This document shows positions 47,029 through 58,785 of a stretch of 64,000 nucleotides of DNA, piece after piece. The notes beneath the pieces were generated by a model. The model was not told the DNA's origin and did no database searches. It saw only the letters and a program-made list of their open reading frames with translations. How positions within the stretch are numbered: position 1 is the first letter of the stretch; each line of letters opens with the position of its first letter. Origin of the DNA: Rhyzopertha dominica (taxonomy: Eukaryota; Arthropoda; Insecta; Coleoptera; Bostrichidae); the NCBI GenBank assembly GCA_025024175.1, contig QCXZ01000001.1, positions 24,794,942-24,858,941 of the forward strand. Reading direction: 5' to 3'. Position numbers and translations under genes: made by a program.

Positions 47029-48885
47029 TATAGATGGTCATTAGTTAGCCCGATTCCCAAGCTTATGGTATCTTGTTGAGCCCAAAATGACGCTATCGAA
47101 CCCAGGGTCGGGCTCATTAGCGTATGGCACTGTATATAAGCTCTATTCGATAACTGATGTCAAAAGCAGTCTTTAAACAAATTTTTGGGGGGGCTCAACA
47201 ATGACCGGTCTATAAGTGCAATTCATACGGAATAGTTCACCAAACCGGGCTCAAGGGGGCGCTTTCTGTATCTTTTATATACACGTTGTTTACAAAATAC
47301 TATTGCGACGCTGTGTGGCCCGACATGTGACAACACTGTACAAATTATTTTCATGCACGTTTGAAGTTTCTTAGCACTGAGATGGGCTCAACATGGCATA
47401 ATTTATGTACTAGCTGTGTATATAAATGTTAATTGATGTAGTAAAAAAAAATAGTGTGCGACTAATATTGTTTGGCGTTCTCCAACAGCAGTGAAGAAAG
47501 AAATTTTAAGCTGGAATATTTAATAGACCACAAAAGAATTTATTGCAGAAAAAAGCTCTTATAATTAATTTTTCTTTTATTTCTTGATATGATTTAGTGA
47601 AAGTATAGAGTGAAAATACAGGCAAATAGAAGTGAGTAAGTTCGCTTAATAGTTTATTACAGTTCATGAGTATAAAAGTATCGAAACATAAAACTCACTT
47701 ATAACATGCAAACAGTATTACTAAAACTAAAGCAGAAGTAACACTAAATATTCTCATATACAAACAATTGTTTATAGAAAACAGCTTAGATAAACAAGGT
47801 GTACACAAAAGAATACAATTTTTTGTACGGTGTACCTTTGAATCATGCGGTATTTATTGTCAGACAGAGAATTTCTTCCAAATTTACTTCTATTCAACTT
47901 ATTATTCAGTTTACGCGTCGTACGATCTATGTGACGTATGCAAATATTCAATCATAGATCAGTCTAATAATTAGATTCAAAAACAATGTTCGTTTAATTG
48001 CTTTTGCCTTTATTAATGTTCTATTACTTACTTTATATACCTATTGTTAATAAATTGTTGTTAAAACGACCTAAGTCGTATTACTCCTGGCTTTGTCCCA
48101 ATTTCTGTTTCGGGTACTAATCTACAGCAACGCAAGCAGCGCGCACCCTAAACACCACGGGGTGACATTATTTATTATTTTGTTGTACGTGTCCCTGTGC
48201 AGTACCCTAAACTATTATGTAACGCTAAAAGTGAATTTTTAGAGTCTGCACATACTCAGACTGCTAAAGCATACAGAGAGGCTTGAAAAATGGAAATTGG
48301 CGTTACTGTAAAAAAGTTTAACATGCTGTATAAGCGGTCTCTATAAGCGTCATTACAAATATAAGCGTCGTAAGACAATTTGTGTTTATGTCAAAATCAA
48401 GAGTAATCAAAGTCATTGTTTATGATTAACGCGATTAAATAATAATATATTTTATATATTTTACATTTACCTTAAGAAGATGCAATAAAATAAATATTTT
48501 TTACCGCAACTATACATTCAAGTCTCTTGATCGCCGTATAGGTTATTGACGCCAGCGGCCTGTGGGAAAGAACGTGTTCTAGGTACACATGCACAACCTA
48601 AAATTGCATTTTGATTGGTCAGCCGTTTTCTGAACAGAGTTTCCCGCTTTTTCTCGGCGAAAGCCAGATATTTTATATCTAGAGATGTTTATGTGCAATA
48701 TTATTCATTATAGATATTTAATAATGCAGTTTCAACTAGTAAAAGCTGTGAAGAAAACTAAGTTCTTTTATAAATACGGAGACGTGCTGCAAGTTGGTGA
48801 AGGCTGTTCCAAGAATATACTAAATAAAGTCGTTCACACATCCAGTGTGTATTTTACCAGGGCACCTGATAATTGTCTCGGGTTA
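47025..48885. other. Non-coding region with GGGCTCA cluster
   Basis: GGGCTCA or its complement occurs at 47077-47083, 47110-47116, 47191-47197, 47247-47253 and 47384-47390, in sequence richer in G+C than average. No other structure was found. A promoter-like stretch at 48540-48680 (inverted CCAAT at 48612-48616, G+C-rich) is followed by AATAAA (48824-48829) and TG-rich sequence. No gene could be built from these. Confidence 0.4.
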
Positions 48886-49947
48886 TACAGGGTGTTTTTA
48901 AAAGTGCGCCCAATCTCTTAACTGAGCAATCTCTGACGAATTCTAGGCCGATTCAATCACTTTTATCTATGTACAAGTGCACCATTAAAAAGTTATAGCC
49001 CTTCATAGTTGTGTTACATGACTAGGTTTTTTGCTAATGACCTTCCAACCGCTGTTGGATATCAATTACGAATATTAAAAGATTTTATAACTACAAGTAT
49101 GATTTTCTTGTAAATACAAGGGGGTAAACCAAGACACTGATTCACTTATAGTCCACATATTTTTTGTCTGTCATTCTTTGAAGTTATTATCTCACATTAA
49201 TGATAGGTTGCTTTATTCCAAACTTTTTGTTCTCTTACAAATTTTACATTGTTACTGTCGTTTTCGTGTGAAATTGCAAAAACCAACTGTTTGATTGCAT
49301 AAAAATTTTAAATCTATCAGTTAATTAAATGCGCATAAAAATTTCGGGTGTCATTTCATGAATTAATTGGACGTTTACATTAGCTTTGAAAATCGTATAG
49401 GTAAAACTATTGAATTATAGGTTTTCCCAACAGATCAATGTAAAATACGTGAACTTATGCAGCTTCCTGATTTTCTGCTGGAGAAACCAATAATTCGATT
49501 GTTTTTCCGATACGATTTTCAAAGGCAATGTAAATGTCAAATTAACTCATGAAATGCCAACCTCAACTTTTGTGTGAATTACACTTAAGTAACTGGCAAA
49601 TTTCTAATTTTTATGCAACCATGTAGTTGGTTTTTGCAATTTTACTCGAAAACGGTAGTAGCAGTCAAAAATGTGTAAGAAGATGAAAATCATACTTTTA
49701 CTTATAAGATGTATCTTTTGATGTTAGCAACTAATATTAAAAAAATTCGATACATTTGCGCCAGCGGTTGGAAAGTTTTTAGAAAAAACCTAGTCATGTA
49801 ACACAACTTTGAAGGGCTATAAATTATAACCTATAAGTTAATAATGGTACACTGTTGTATATAAATGATAGTAGCTGAATCGGCCTAAAATTCGTTAGAT
49901 ATTATACCAAGTCAAAAGATTGGCTGTGCTTTTTAAAACACCCTGCA
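48886..49947. mobile_element. Foldback DNA element FB2, 1062 bp, TTA target duplication
   Basis: The left end is TACAGGGTGTTTTTAAAAGT. The reverse complement of the right end is TGCAGGGTGTTTTAAAAAGC. The arms extend almost to the centre (about 49435) at roughly 75-80 % identity by eye, with blocks such as CCTAGTCATGTAACACAACTTTGAAGGGC-type matches near the ends and ATTGCAAAAACCAACT inside. A TTA trinucleotide flanks both sides (48883-48885 and 49948-49950). There is no open frame. The terminus is closely related to FB1, so both were probably moved by the same transposase. Confidence 0.85.
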
Positions 49948-51219
49948 TTAATAAAAAAAAATATGAAAAATTGTATAAGCTATTACAAAATGTTGGAAGC
50001 ATTTTGGAGAGAGTTCGATTACTTTAGGTAAATCAGTAGGTACCTATTATTTTTCTCAAAATTTTGAGCTAGAAATTTTCTAATTTCCCTGAAGCTACCT
50101 GAATTATTACAAAATTGTATAAATATGTTAGAAATTCTTTGCTTACCTATTTGGAAAAAAACATTAACAAATAGATAACTAACATTTGGTCAAAGCTATT
50201 AGTCATCAAAAGAGCGACAAAATAAGCTACTTGAAACCATAAACGATGTATTAGCTGCCTTTATGCCCCTCGGAAAAATTTTGAATTTGTTTAATTACAG
50301 TTATAGGTAATTTCAATTTGTCCATATCCTGCAGCTGAATGTACCACATTAATAATTATTCGGTGCTATTACAACTGTTGTTGCGAACTTCAGCCATTAT
50401 GCGTTAATCATATACGAATAGATAAGAGTGTTTTGTAAGGACATATGTAACATTAATAATGATATATTCTAATTGTATTGTACATGTTGCAATATTGTTT
50501 AAGATATGGTTTTTGTTATGTAAGTAAATTAGATTTGCCAATTTTTATTCACGTACGATAAAAATTTAAAGCATACCTACAAATATTTTCCATTAGCAAA
50601 ACAATTAATGTTTAAATATAGATCATACACATTGATGATTCTTTGTGAGAAAAGTATTTTGCAGGACTACTACTATTTTCTATCTCTAATGACGAATGTT
50701 ACCAGTTTTAAGTAATCACTCTGTAGCATGCTAACGTTAGGCTATTAGCCTAAATATACCTTTCTGAGAGCATGCAGTCTTGAAAACTATTTATTTTTCA
50801 GACCGATTTGAAGTTTATCCCATTTTTATATTTAGTTTCATTGAACCTCGGTTAGCCCGCTCGATATACACTTGCGCGCAGGTTAATTTATTCGTTGAAA
50901 TATAATAAAATACAATCTATGCGTTCTGACTGTAGTTCTGATTTGGCAACGGTGTTGGGCTAAACAGTGAACGGTTAATCCTTTCTTATATACAAAAGGC
51001 TTTACAAAGTCACATTAATATATTTTCGGGCTCCATAGCGATCTGTTACTACTTTTAGAGCTTAGACCATGTTATAACTTACCCCTGTACAAGCCCCTCT
51101 ATGGGTTAACATACTAAATCAATGAGATAAGCTACAGTATACTCCTTTATCTGCCCGGGAAATGGCGGGCGCATCAGCGATCTGTTAATATCTAGGGCTT
51201 ATTAACGTACTGTTTATAA

Positions 51220-51220
<1 letters not shown>
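49948..51220. other. No recognised gene
   Basis: A+T-rich non-coding sequence up to the (TA)n tract; a slightly G+C-richer patch lies at 51010-51190. Nothing supported. Confidence 0.5.
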
Positions 51221-51266
<46 letters not shown>

Positions 51267-51335
51267 GGTAAGATTTATTTGGGGAATTCGACCTGGTGGT
51301 AAAGAATCAAAGAAAACTCTTTATTCTTGCCAAGC

Positions 51336-51365
51336 TTTCGACTGCTTTATTGCAGTCTTCGTCAG
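51336..51365 (-). ncRNA. Hammerhead-like core, left arm (locus D-left)
   Basis: Minus strand: CTGACGA (51365-51359), A, stem GACTGC/GCAGTC (perfect 6 bp, loop AATAAA), GAAA (51339-51336), then GCTTGGC. GCC before and GGC after could pair as a short stem I. It is identical in sequence to the right-arm copy. Stem III is not convincing, so it may be a decayed or variant core. Confidence 0.45.
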
Positions 51366-51653
51366 GGCTTTAAAATTGAGGTTTAACTAGGCAGCTCTAT
51401 TATATAGGAAAGGAATCTTTGGAAATTTAAATTTAATAGGTATATGCTAAATGTATTTCGCATATATCACAATGGTAAATTTTTAATACAATACAATGAC
51501 TAGAGAAAAATATTTAAGGTCATTGTATTGTATTAAAAATTTACCATTGTGATATATGCGAAATACATTTAGCATATACTTATTAAATTTAAATTTCCAA
51601 AGATTCCTTTCCTATATAATAGAGCTGCCTAGTTAAACCTCAATTTTAAAGCC

Positions 51654-51683
51654 CTGACGAAGACTGCAATAAAGCAGTCGAAA
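51654..51683 (+). ncRNA. Hammerhead-like core, right arm (locus D-right)
   Basis: Plus strand: CTGACGA (51654-51660), A, GACTGC (51662-51667) pairing with GCAGTC (51674-51679), loop AATAAA, GAAA (51680-51683), then GCTTGGC. Same features and doubts as the left-arm copy. Confidence 0.45.
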
Positions 51684-51789
51684 GCTTGGCAAGAATAAAG
51701 AGTTTTCTTTGATTCTTTACCACCAGGTCGAATTCCCCAAATAAATCTTACCTGAATAGTGACATTAGGCGACCGCAAATAAGTTTATT

Positions 51790-51835
<46 letters not shown>

Positions 51836-51839
<4 letters not shown>

Positions 51840-52630
51840 CACCATATCTCAGCACAAGGTGGACACCTAACTATACAAGAGTTATGCAATAGAATAAGTT
51901 CTGGTTTATTGGTTATGCGCTTACTGTCTATACTTGCCTCTTAAGATGGGTTCAGTAACTAACTGAGAAAGGCAAAAATTTACTACTGGTGGTCTTGTAT
52001 TGCGCGAAAAACGCCATAGAAGGTCTGCATGAAAACTGAAGGAGGTAAAAATATTACAAGGGAGCATAATCACTAGAAGATTCAGAGAAATTTGATCAAT
52101 CAACAAATACGGAGTAAGAGTGTTAAAAAAAGCCATTAAAACCTATAAGAAGGAAACTGAAGATATGAAACTCTGACATCTACTACCTACTATGCCACTG
52201 TCACCAAATCTCTTGATCATTTTCATCAACTTTTGGGACAACAACAAATAAAAACGAACAAAGGTGAAAACTTTATTACGTTGAATGACGATGTGAACAA
52301 CCTCGTGGTTTTTTCTTGTGTTATTAATTTACGATTTTTATCGAGCTTGTCTATAATTTTCATATGGATGGCACGTTTGTATATTGTCCCATGGCCACTA
52401 TATTCTCCTAGTGTTGCGCTTGCTATGTATCAAATATATTATGTTATAGATTGGGCTTCAGTGTTTTATAGAAGGATTGTAAGGGTTGGGCAGTACCGTT
52501 CCTCTTTGTAATCGTAACTACAGATTTTGAAAATGCTACCAGATATACAAAGACCAAAGGATATACCGTAGGANGGAGTTTAAGACGAAGAATGGAGAAA
52601 ANCCGAACGTAATTTTTTTACTTACCATTT
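51836..52630. other. No recognised gene
   Basis: Non-coding; a 92-codon + frame at 52233-52511 is unassigned and may be part of the upstream region of the MULE-like remnant that follows. Confidence 0.4.
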
Positions 52631-52870
52631 TTGGGTCTACAATGCGTTGGTGGTTGCTTTGCACTGGATTTTGAGGAATTTATGCCGCATAATGGAATTA
52701 TCGCAAGATTTTCCGCTTACTTGACGGATAATTACATTGCTTATGACTTCAAACTTCCTCCAGTCATGTGGGCTGTACATTCATCTTTGCAGACAGCAAC
52801 ACATGTGCGTCTTTGTATTCAGAATGTTATGCACCAGAACGTAACATACTTCAGGTTTGTAACGTTCTAT
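52631..52870 (+). pseudogene. MULE-like transposase C-terminal remnant
   Basis: The + frame reads FEEFMPHNGII, then YLTDNYIAYDFKLPPVMWA and VHSS. After a one-base shift the next frame reads NTCASLYSECYAPERNIL. Together this mirrors the end of insect MULE-type transposases: a short helix, YLxxxYI, xFPPxxWA, SSxxRTTNxCESFHSxFNxxFYxxHPNI. Here the RTTN and CESFH blocks are altered to NTC-ASLYS. Only this C-terminal end is present, with a frameshift and no terminal repeats. Similarity is from recall; a profile search would settle it. Confidence 0.45.
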
Positions 52871-55749
52871 TACATTTTTAAATTTATACTTATATTAAAT
52901 ATTGTATTTTGTAGAAGCTAAAATTAAGGAATTGAAAACAAATTTTAATTTCGGAAATTATATTGATTTAGTAAAATCATTTTCTTATTATTTTAATATG
53001 TCTCTATCGATATAAACTGCTTGACAGTGTAAAATTGAATGTATTTGGTGTTAATACAGATGCATCTTTATTTGGAGATTGACCAAATATTCAGAGATCA
53101 ATTCTTAACATAAGAGAACATGTATTTGATGATGGTTTAAACCTAATCGTAATGCAAAGTAAGGGTACTATAAGTATAATTGTATATAAATTTGTACTAA
53201 GCTTATTGTTATGTGTTATATGGATACCAAGTAACTTTTTTTGTTATAGCATTCTGATAATAATACGAACTGTGTATTTTATTTATACGATTTAATGTGA
53301 TTTTAGACGTGCCAAATTGACATGGGTAGCAATCCAGACTTTGTAATTAATTATTAACACAGAAATGTTTCTGTCTTGCAGCAGATGGAAGCCTACAATT
53401 TTAAATTATCACGTGCTGTACTATTTAACTTCGTTAAACACATTTCTATATTTCNAATAACTTTGTGGCCCTTTGAACTAACTGCCTGAATCAGACGACA
53501 TCGACGTGAAAGGTAATCTGCTTCGATTTACTTAATACTTAAGTGGATGGAAGGATGCAGGCAGGTACCCAAGAGCAAATGGACCCACAAAAGGCTCCTA
53601 AATCGTTCGTTAAACATTCAGGTGCGTTGTCACCCCCACGCAGATGAAAGCTGTTCTTGAGATGTTGAGCCCTGCATTGTAGATGACGTGGATTCTCAGA
53701 CATTATCGTGCGATCTGCTCTGCACACTATGACTATTCTCCTTGTTGTGCTGTGTAAAAGATTTTATTTTAATTTGTTGCGAAGTGGGGAGAGATCGTTA
53801 TTTGGTTTTCTCACTAAATGAGTGTAGCTTATTACATTAATAGCAGCTGTGTGACATGTAAATTAGTTTACTTCACCATCAGTGCTCGGTATGAAACTAT
53901 CATACTGCCCTACCTAATTCGCACAAAGTGAATTATCACCGCTGAATTCCTTGAAACTATACTGGCGCCGTCTTGTAATTACGTAATAATTTCTTAATGT
54001 AAATAAATCGGACGATTGATTGTTGGCATTTAATGGTTTGTAGAATGCGGCACTCGGTTATACCAGAATTAAACAAAAAAGATTGTTGATGTGCTATTAA
54101 TATAATTTATGTTGTTGCTTTGCATTTTATGCATCGATAATGAGAACAAGATTAACCTTATTCATCCAAAGACCATTAATATTTATAAACATGTAAGTCA
54201 TGGCAGAATTGAAAACATCGGAATATAAATTCTAATATTTTTGAATAGATTTGCTGTTATTAGTAACGGCTAAATTCATAATTCAGGATTTTAATTAGTT
54301 TAATTTTTAACACTCAAATCAAAAATTATAATTTGTTTTTATCCTGCAACAGCAGGCGTTTTTAGACCTATACTAATAATGGTTGATATATGTGTACAGA
54401 ATTCTGAATAGATACCCAGCAATTTATTATCGTCATCTACAACATACATGGTATATTGTCCATCATTATATCCTGTACACCCCCATTGTACTAGAGCAAG
54501 TTGTTACATCAATGTTTCTGCGAGGAAAACGTTACGCCGCACGGAATTTTGATAGTATATTGATTATTATGGCATTTTCATATGATGAGTCAAGTGGATC
54601 ACGAAACTTATAAACAATGGTGAATGTACCGAATTCTTTTCTAACACACTAACTAATGGATATTACTACTTTCGATTTATTAATTATATATGAATACTTA
54701 AATTTAAAGCAGTTAAAGCAAATTAATCAGTTTAACCAAAAGAACGTAGTGCAAACTATTATAGGCTTTGAATACACTACAAAGTAGACCAAAGTTGACT
54801 TTGCTTTACAAAATCGTATATTTTAAATGTTTTCAAATAGTAGAATTGCCTTTTACTTTTGAGCAAGCAGATTCATATCTAAACTATCTATCAATTATAA
54901 TTATCTTCTATTAATTTCATATTAAAGCCATTGTAGAGGTTAAATATAATTATGAGTACGATAAATAAAATATTCTAATATAATCACACTTATCGTAAAA
55001 GAATATTTCCAGTTTTGCGTTTTATGTTTAAGAATTAAATTTCAGACCTATAATGAGACTGATGTAGTAGTACACAAGAAGATGTTATGTGTCGTNCCAT
55101 TTTTATTGTTGCAGTTGTAGCAAATGATACGTAGTCCAACTTTCATGGAGTTCTCTATACTGCAACGGCAATTGTTTAGCTGCTTCATTTGGATGAAATG
55201 CCTATACATAATAACCATATTATGCGGAGTTAGTCATAAGTATGGAACAGGCTTCTTTCAGCAAAATATCCTTAACAGTTTTACCTTTCATTTTTTGTAT
55301 GCTAATGCAATTTTCATGGTAGCGCAACCATATGACGTATCCTGCATGATTGGATAACAACTTTTTTTTTAATTTTAAATTGAAGACATCCTGCAGTTTG
55401 GCAGTAACCTAATCTGTCATAAAAGATACGCGACGAATTTTGCAGCAATTTAGGCGGTATTTCTTGAATTTTATGTCCTCTGATTTATGTTTTTCAGCTC
55501 TTGCAATCTTCATGGTTTTTCTTTGTAGTACATCCGACCTTTTAAATGACCCCACTGCAGTTTGGAATTTCTGGTCGATCTTCATCCAAAAAATAACGTA
55601 CGGTATCAGATACTTAATAGATTCCGGTAAATATCTACTGTTACCTTTCCATTTATCACATATGGACATATAATAAAATTATAATAAAAATAAAAAATAA
55701 TAGCAACTCACACACTTAGATTGTGAGGATACTGTGTAAGCTGTTCCGC
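52871..55749. other. No recognised gene
   Basis: Mostly A+T-rich. A G+C-richer block at 53490-53760 has a featureless 62-codon minus frame. Frames at 54383-54613 (+), 55124-55357 (+) and 55409-55673 (both strands) match nothing known. Confidence 0.45.
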
Positions 55750-55960
55750 CATCCAGTGAAGATTTTCACTAAACCAGTCAAAAAGTGAATTCGTAAGAGA
55801 ATAAAATGTTGTAGCGAAATGTCCATCATTATCACACAAAACTGCATTCTTCTGCGCGGATCATTCTCATTTACTTCATGTAGAAGATCTACTTTGTAGG
55901 GCTTGTACTTGTTCTTTTATAATATTCGAACAATCCACAATTATCCAAAGCAAGTTGCAT
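55750..55960 (-). pseudogene. Tc3-like transposase fragment (HTH-linker region)
   Basis: The minus frame reads NKYKPYKVDLLHEVNEND, then PRRRMQFCVIMMD. This is the linker between the HTH and catalytic domain of insect Tc3-like transposases (KxKPYKxxxxxELxExDxDRRxxFCExM). Codons are intact across about 31 residues, then the frame decays. The catalytic half is missing; a mariner tail follows at 56155-56322 but belongs to a different family. Confidence 0.65.
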
Positions 55961-56154
55961 GTTAACGTGGATTATTTATGCATAACGCTAACGAATACAT
56001 CCGGAGCTTGATTTTAATTTGTAGCCAGTTTTGGGCGTTCGGACCTTGGGGTATCTTTTATATAAATAATCCCTGTTTTTAAGGTTGAAATGAAACCTGA
56101 TTAGTCGAAATAAAAACTATTCGTTTCGATACATTTTTCTCAACAACCTTTTTT

Positions 56155-56322
56155 TACCGGTAGCTCAAAACTCGGAAGGCGATGAAGTTGTTGAAGGCGT
56201 TTCCGTAATTGTCCTGGTTTTTAAAGCCNTTATCTTGGAGGAAGGTGTACAGATGCTTGAGAAGTCTTCGATGAGCGAGAAATCTGACGAGTATGGTGGA
56301 TGCAGCAGGATTTCATAACCCC
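56155..56322 (-). pseudogene. mariner-like transposase C-terminal remnant
   Basis: The minus frame reads GYEILLHPPYSSDFSLI, with the third-Asp block HPPYSPDLAPxDY kept as HPPYSSD. After a shift it reads LKHLYTFLQD, FKNQDNYGNAFNNFIAF, like the FFRxLxxFLQGKxFxxxxxxxxAFxxFIxSR tail of mariner (SETMAR-type) transposases. One N and one frameshift are present. No terminal repeats or N-terminal part are nearby. Confidence 0.7.
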
Positions 56323-57984
56323 TATCTAACTTCTACAGGGTAGATATTAATATGAACTTAGAAAATAAATATGTCACCTCAAACTAACCACAAATAATAC
56401 GTATTATATAAACTGACATTATTTTCACATTATTAGGATTACCTGCCTGATTATGAAATTTATCTTTTATGCATCTGTTCACGTATTACACATTAAACAA
56501 GGTTGTAAGGGATATCTCATTTAGCTGGGAAATTTGTCTTAACAAGCCTCATCTCTACTGGTTTGTTTACACTGTTCTAAATAATCGTAAGTGGTAATTC
56601 AGTGGCTCAACAATATGGGCAGCACCTTCGAAACAAGTCAGAACCCTGTTATACTAACATCATTTGCATGCCGTTTAGGCAGCATATACAGCCAGAGTGC
56701 CAATATTCCTTGAACGCTCCTGCCTAACTCAATTGTGGGAAAACCCGTCTACAACTATGTTTGAAGCATCTATTTGTTCAACGCCGGCTTCAAAAAGCAC
56801 ACCCACTCTTGAGCATTTTTCATTCGTATAAGCAAACAGATTCACTTCCACATTTCAAACACCGGCGTTACGTAAAACCGGGTCACCTATGTGTAAATAA
56901 CGTTGTATGATATGCATATCAGTAATTCAACTTGGTGATTGTTTACGCAGGGGGACGCACAAAGAAATGAGATGATACGGTTTTTCATTTTCGAACGCGG
57001 CATGACAATGAAATGAAGCGGAGGTAGCGCGATCTTTTTTGCAGTTGCGAATATGGCTTTGTGGAAAGCATAATCACGGTATACTAATGAGTGCAGACAT
57101 ACATATATGCAGATATAATTTATCAACATTATTTATTAATTTGAGTAGATTTTCGTGGCTGTTTGGTGTCCCACTGAATGTGAGAACTGAATAGATTGGA
57201 ATACAGATAATTTTAGTAACTAAGGTGTGTGGTTATTGATGTATTACCTAAAAAACAAAAACAAATGATTCTGAATTTCGGGTGTTTCAGTTTATGGAAA
57301 TTTACTTTTTAAACTGCAAGCCATCACTGTTTATCACCTTTCTCGATGTTCTTCATTCGATTTGATTAGTCGCTTTCAAAACTGTTCGTTGCTGCTATTC
57401 CCTGTTAACTGTGCAATTAATTTTACTTTAAAGGTACCTANATAAACAGGAGAAATACAGAAAATACGAAATCATTTTCCCAATTATATTAATCTNCTTG
57501 AAACTCTCTCTAAAATGAGTCCTACTTCGTTAAAATTGGTTGATGTGAGATAGCATCTAAAAGCTTCGAGACTATTTTGTCACGTTATCATGGCAACCAG
57601 AGAAAAAAAAATTTGAACGAATCTTTTAGGTAAATAAACAAAGATTCTAAATATTCTATTTTCCATCTACATTTTATCGGCAAATTTTGCATTATTTTGT
57701 AACGTGATGTCAAATACTCCCCCTAACGGGAAATTTAGGTACTTTAAAAATTTTTGTGAAATTCTTGGGTACGTTTTTATGCAAAAAAATTTTTCCTTAA
57801 GAAGCAGCCGTTTCGTAGGTACCTTTAATGCATTGAAATTTTTCATGCTGTATAATGACACTTCCAACACATCGGTTGCATCAAGGCTCACGCGTTGCGT
57901 ATACATTTATTGCGCCAGAATCATTTTCAGCTTTTCCGAGCCCCAAGTTATTGTTAGCATAGACATCAGTTTAGGTGAAGAAGG
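56323..57984. other. No recognised gene
   Basis: Non-coding. Frames at 56887-57129 (-), 57667-57906 (-) and 57704-58000 (+) overlap and are unassigned. Three Ns. Confidence 0.45.
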
Positions 57985-58175
57985 TACCCGTGGCTTATAA
58001 CAATAATTATGTTGTAAAAATGAGCTGGAGCTCCAACTTTGTGTAAAAAAGGACGTCCTGACTTCTTTTGGTTTATAACAAAGCCGGTTTGATCAAATTT
58101 CTTCATTAATTTCACACTTGCCCTGCAACTTGTTATCCAAATTGAACGTGACCCTTTCTGCAAAACGCTAATCAT
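57985..58175 (-). pseudogene. Internally deleted Tc3-like transposase fragment
   Basis: The minus frame from 58175 reads RASVKLMKKFDQTGFVINQ, then KKSGRP, which is the first HTH and GRP linker of Tc1/Tc3-like transposases (VxRLVxKFxxTGSVxxxxRSGRP). Only a few residues later it reads HKVGAPAHF, the block around the second catalytic Asp (QQDGAPAHF, here Val-Gly). The roughly 150 residues normally between them are missing, so the copy looks internally deleted but stays open through the junction. Confidence 0.55.
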
Positions 58176-58785
58176 ATTTTTAATTAAATTTTATCAATTT
58201 CGGCTCGGCGGTCCATTTTCACAAACCATCTTCTTCTAACCTTCTAGCTATCATGCCAGCCATACGATAAAGCACTGGCCATTCGGCAATTTCTTAATAT
58301 GTGAATGACACCTGCCCTTTGCATTGCCAATGAAATGAACCTCTTTTGCTTATGTCCTAGAAATGTAACTAAATATGCATACTAATCTAATTTCGTTCAG
58401 TGGATTTGCTAAAACCAATAAGTCGATAATATTAATTTAGCCTATTGGATCTTTGGTCCTTTTTTACTTGTGGCATATCGCCATGTTTATTTAAGCGCAG
58501 AAAGTGTTTTTGCAGCCCTCTTATATAATTATTGGCATAAGTAATACATAAAATAAGCAGCTTTACGCCAGGGCGTCGTAATTATAAAAGAAGAATAAAC
58601 GAGTATGTTATATTCATGCATAGCTAAATTAAACTTTACTTCTTCGAATCTAAATCTATAAATAAGAATTGCGTGTGGGACTATAAATTCCTCGTTTTAA
58701 AGGAACTACACAACAGTTGCATTAGCCCAACGCAAATTACAATAGTCCACGAGGAAAACGTGAACACACAAAAAGCTTTAAGTGA
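58176..58785. other. No recognised gene
   Basis: Non-coding sequence; the last part becomes G+C-richer toward the unassigned frame. Confidence 0.4.

Larger units (their letters stand above)
51221..51835. mobile_element. (TA)n-flanked near-perfect palindrome D with two hammerhead-like cores
   Basis: Two 239-bp arms (51262-51500 and 51519-51757) are reverse complements with one mismatch seen, separated by an 18-bp spacer (51501-51518). Tandem TA tracts bound the unit: 51221-51262 directly against the left arm, and 51792-51835 about 35 bp beyond the right arm. Each arm carries CTGACGA, a 6-bp perfect hairpin and GAAA, followed by AATAAAG and about 70 nt to the arm end, the same tail plan as locus B. 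Neither arm codes for protein. Two fused, oppositely oriented 3' tails of a retroelement is the simplest reading. A transcript would form a 239-bp hairpin. An assembly or amplification artefact must be excluded. Confidence 0.85.
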
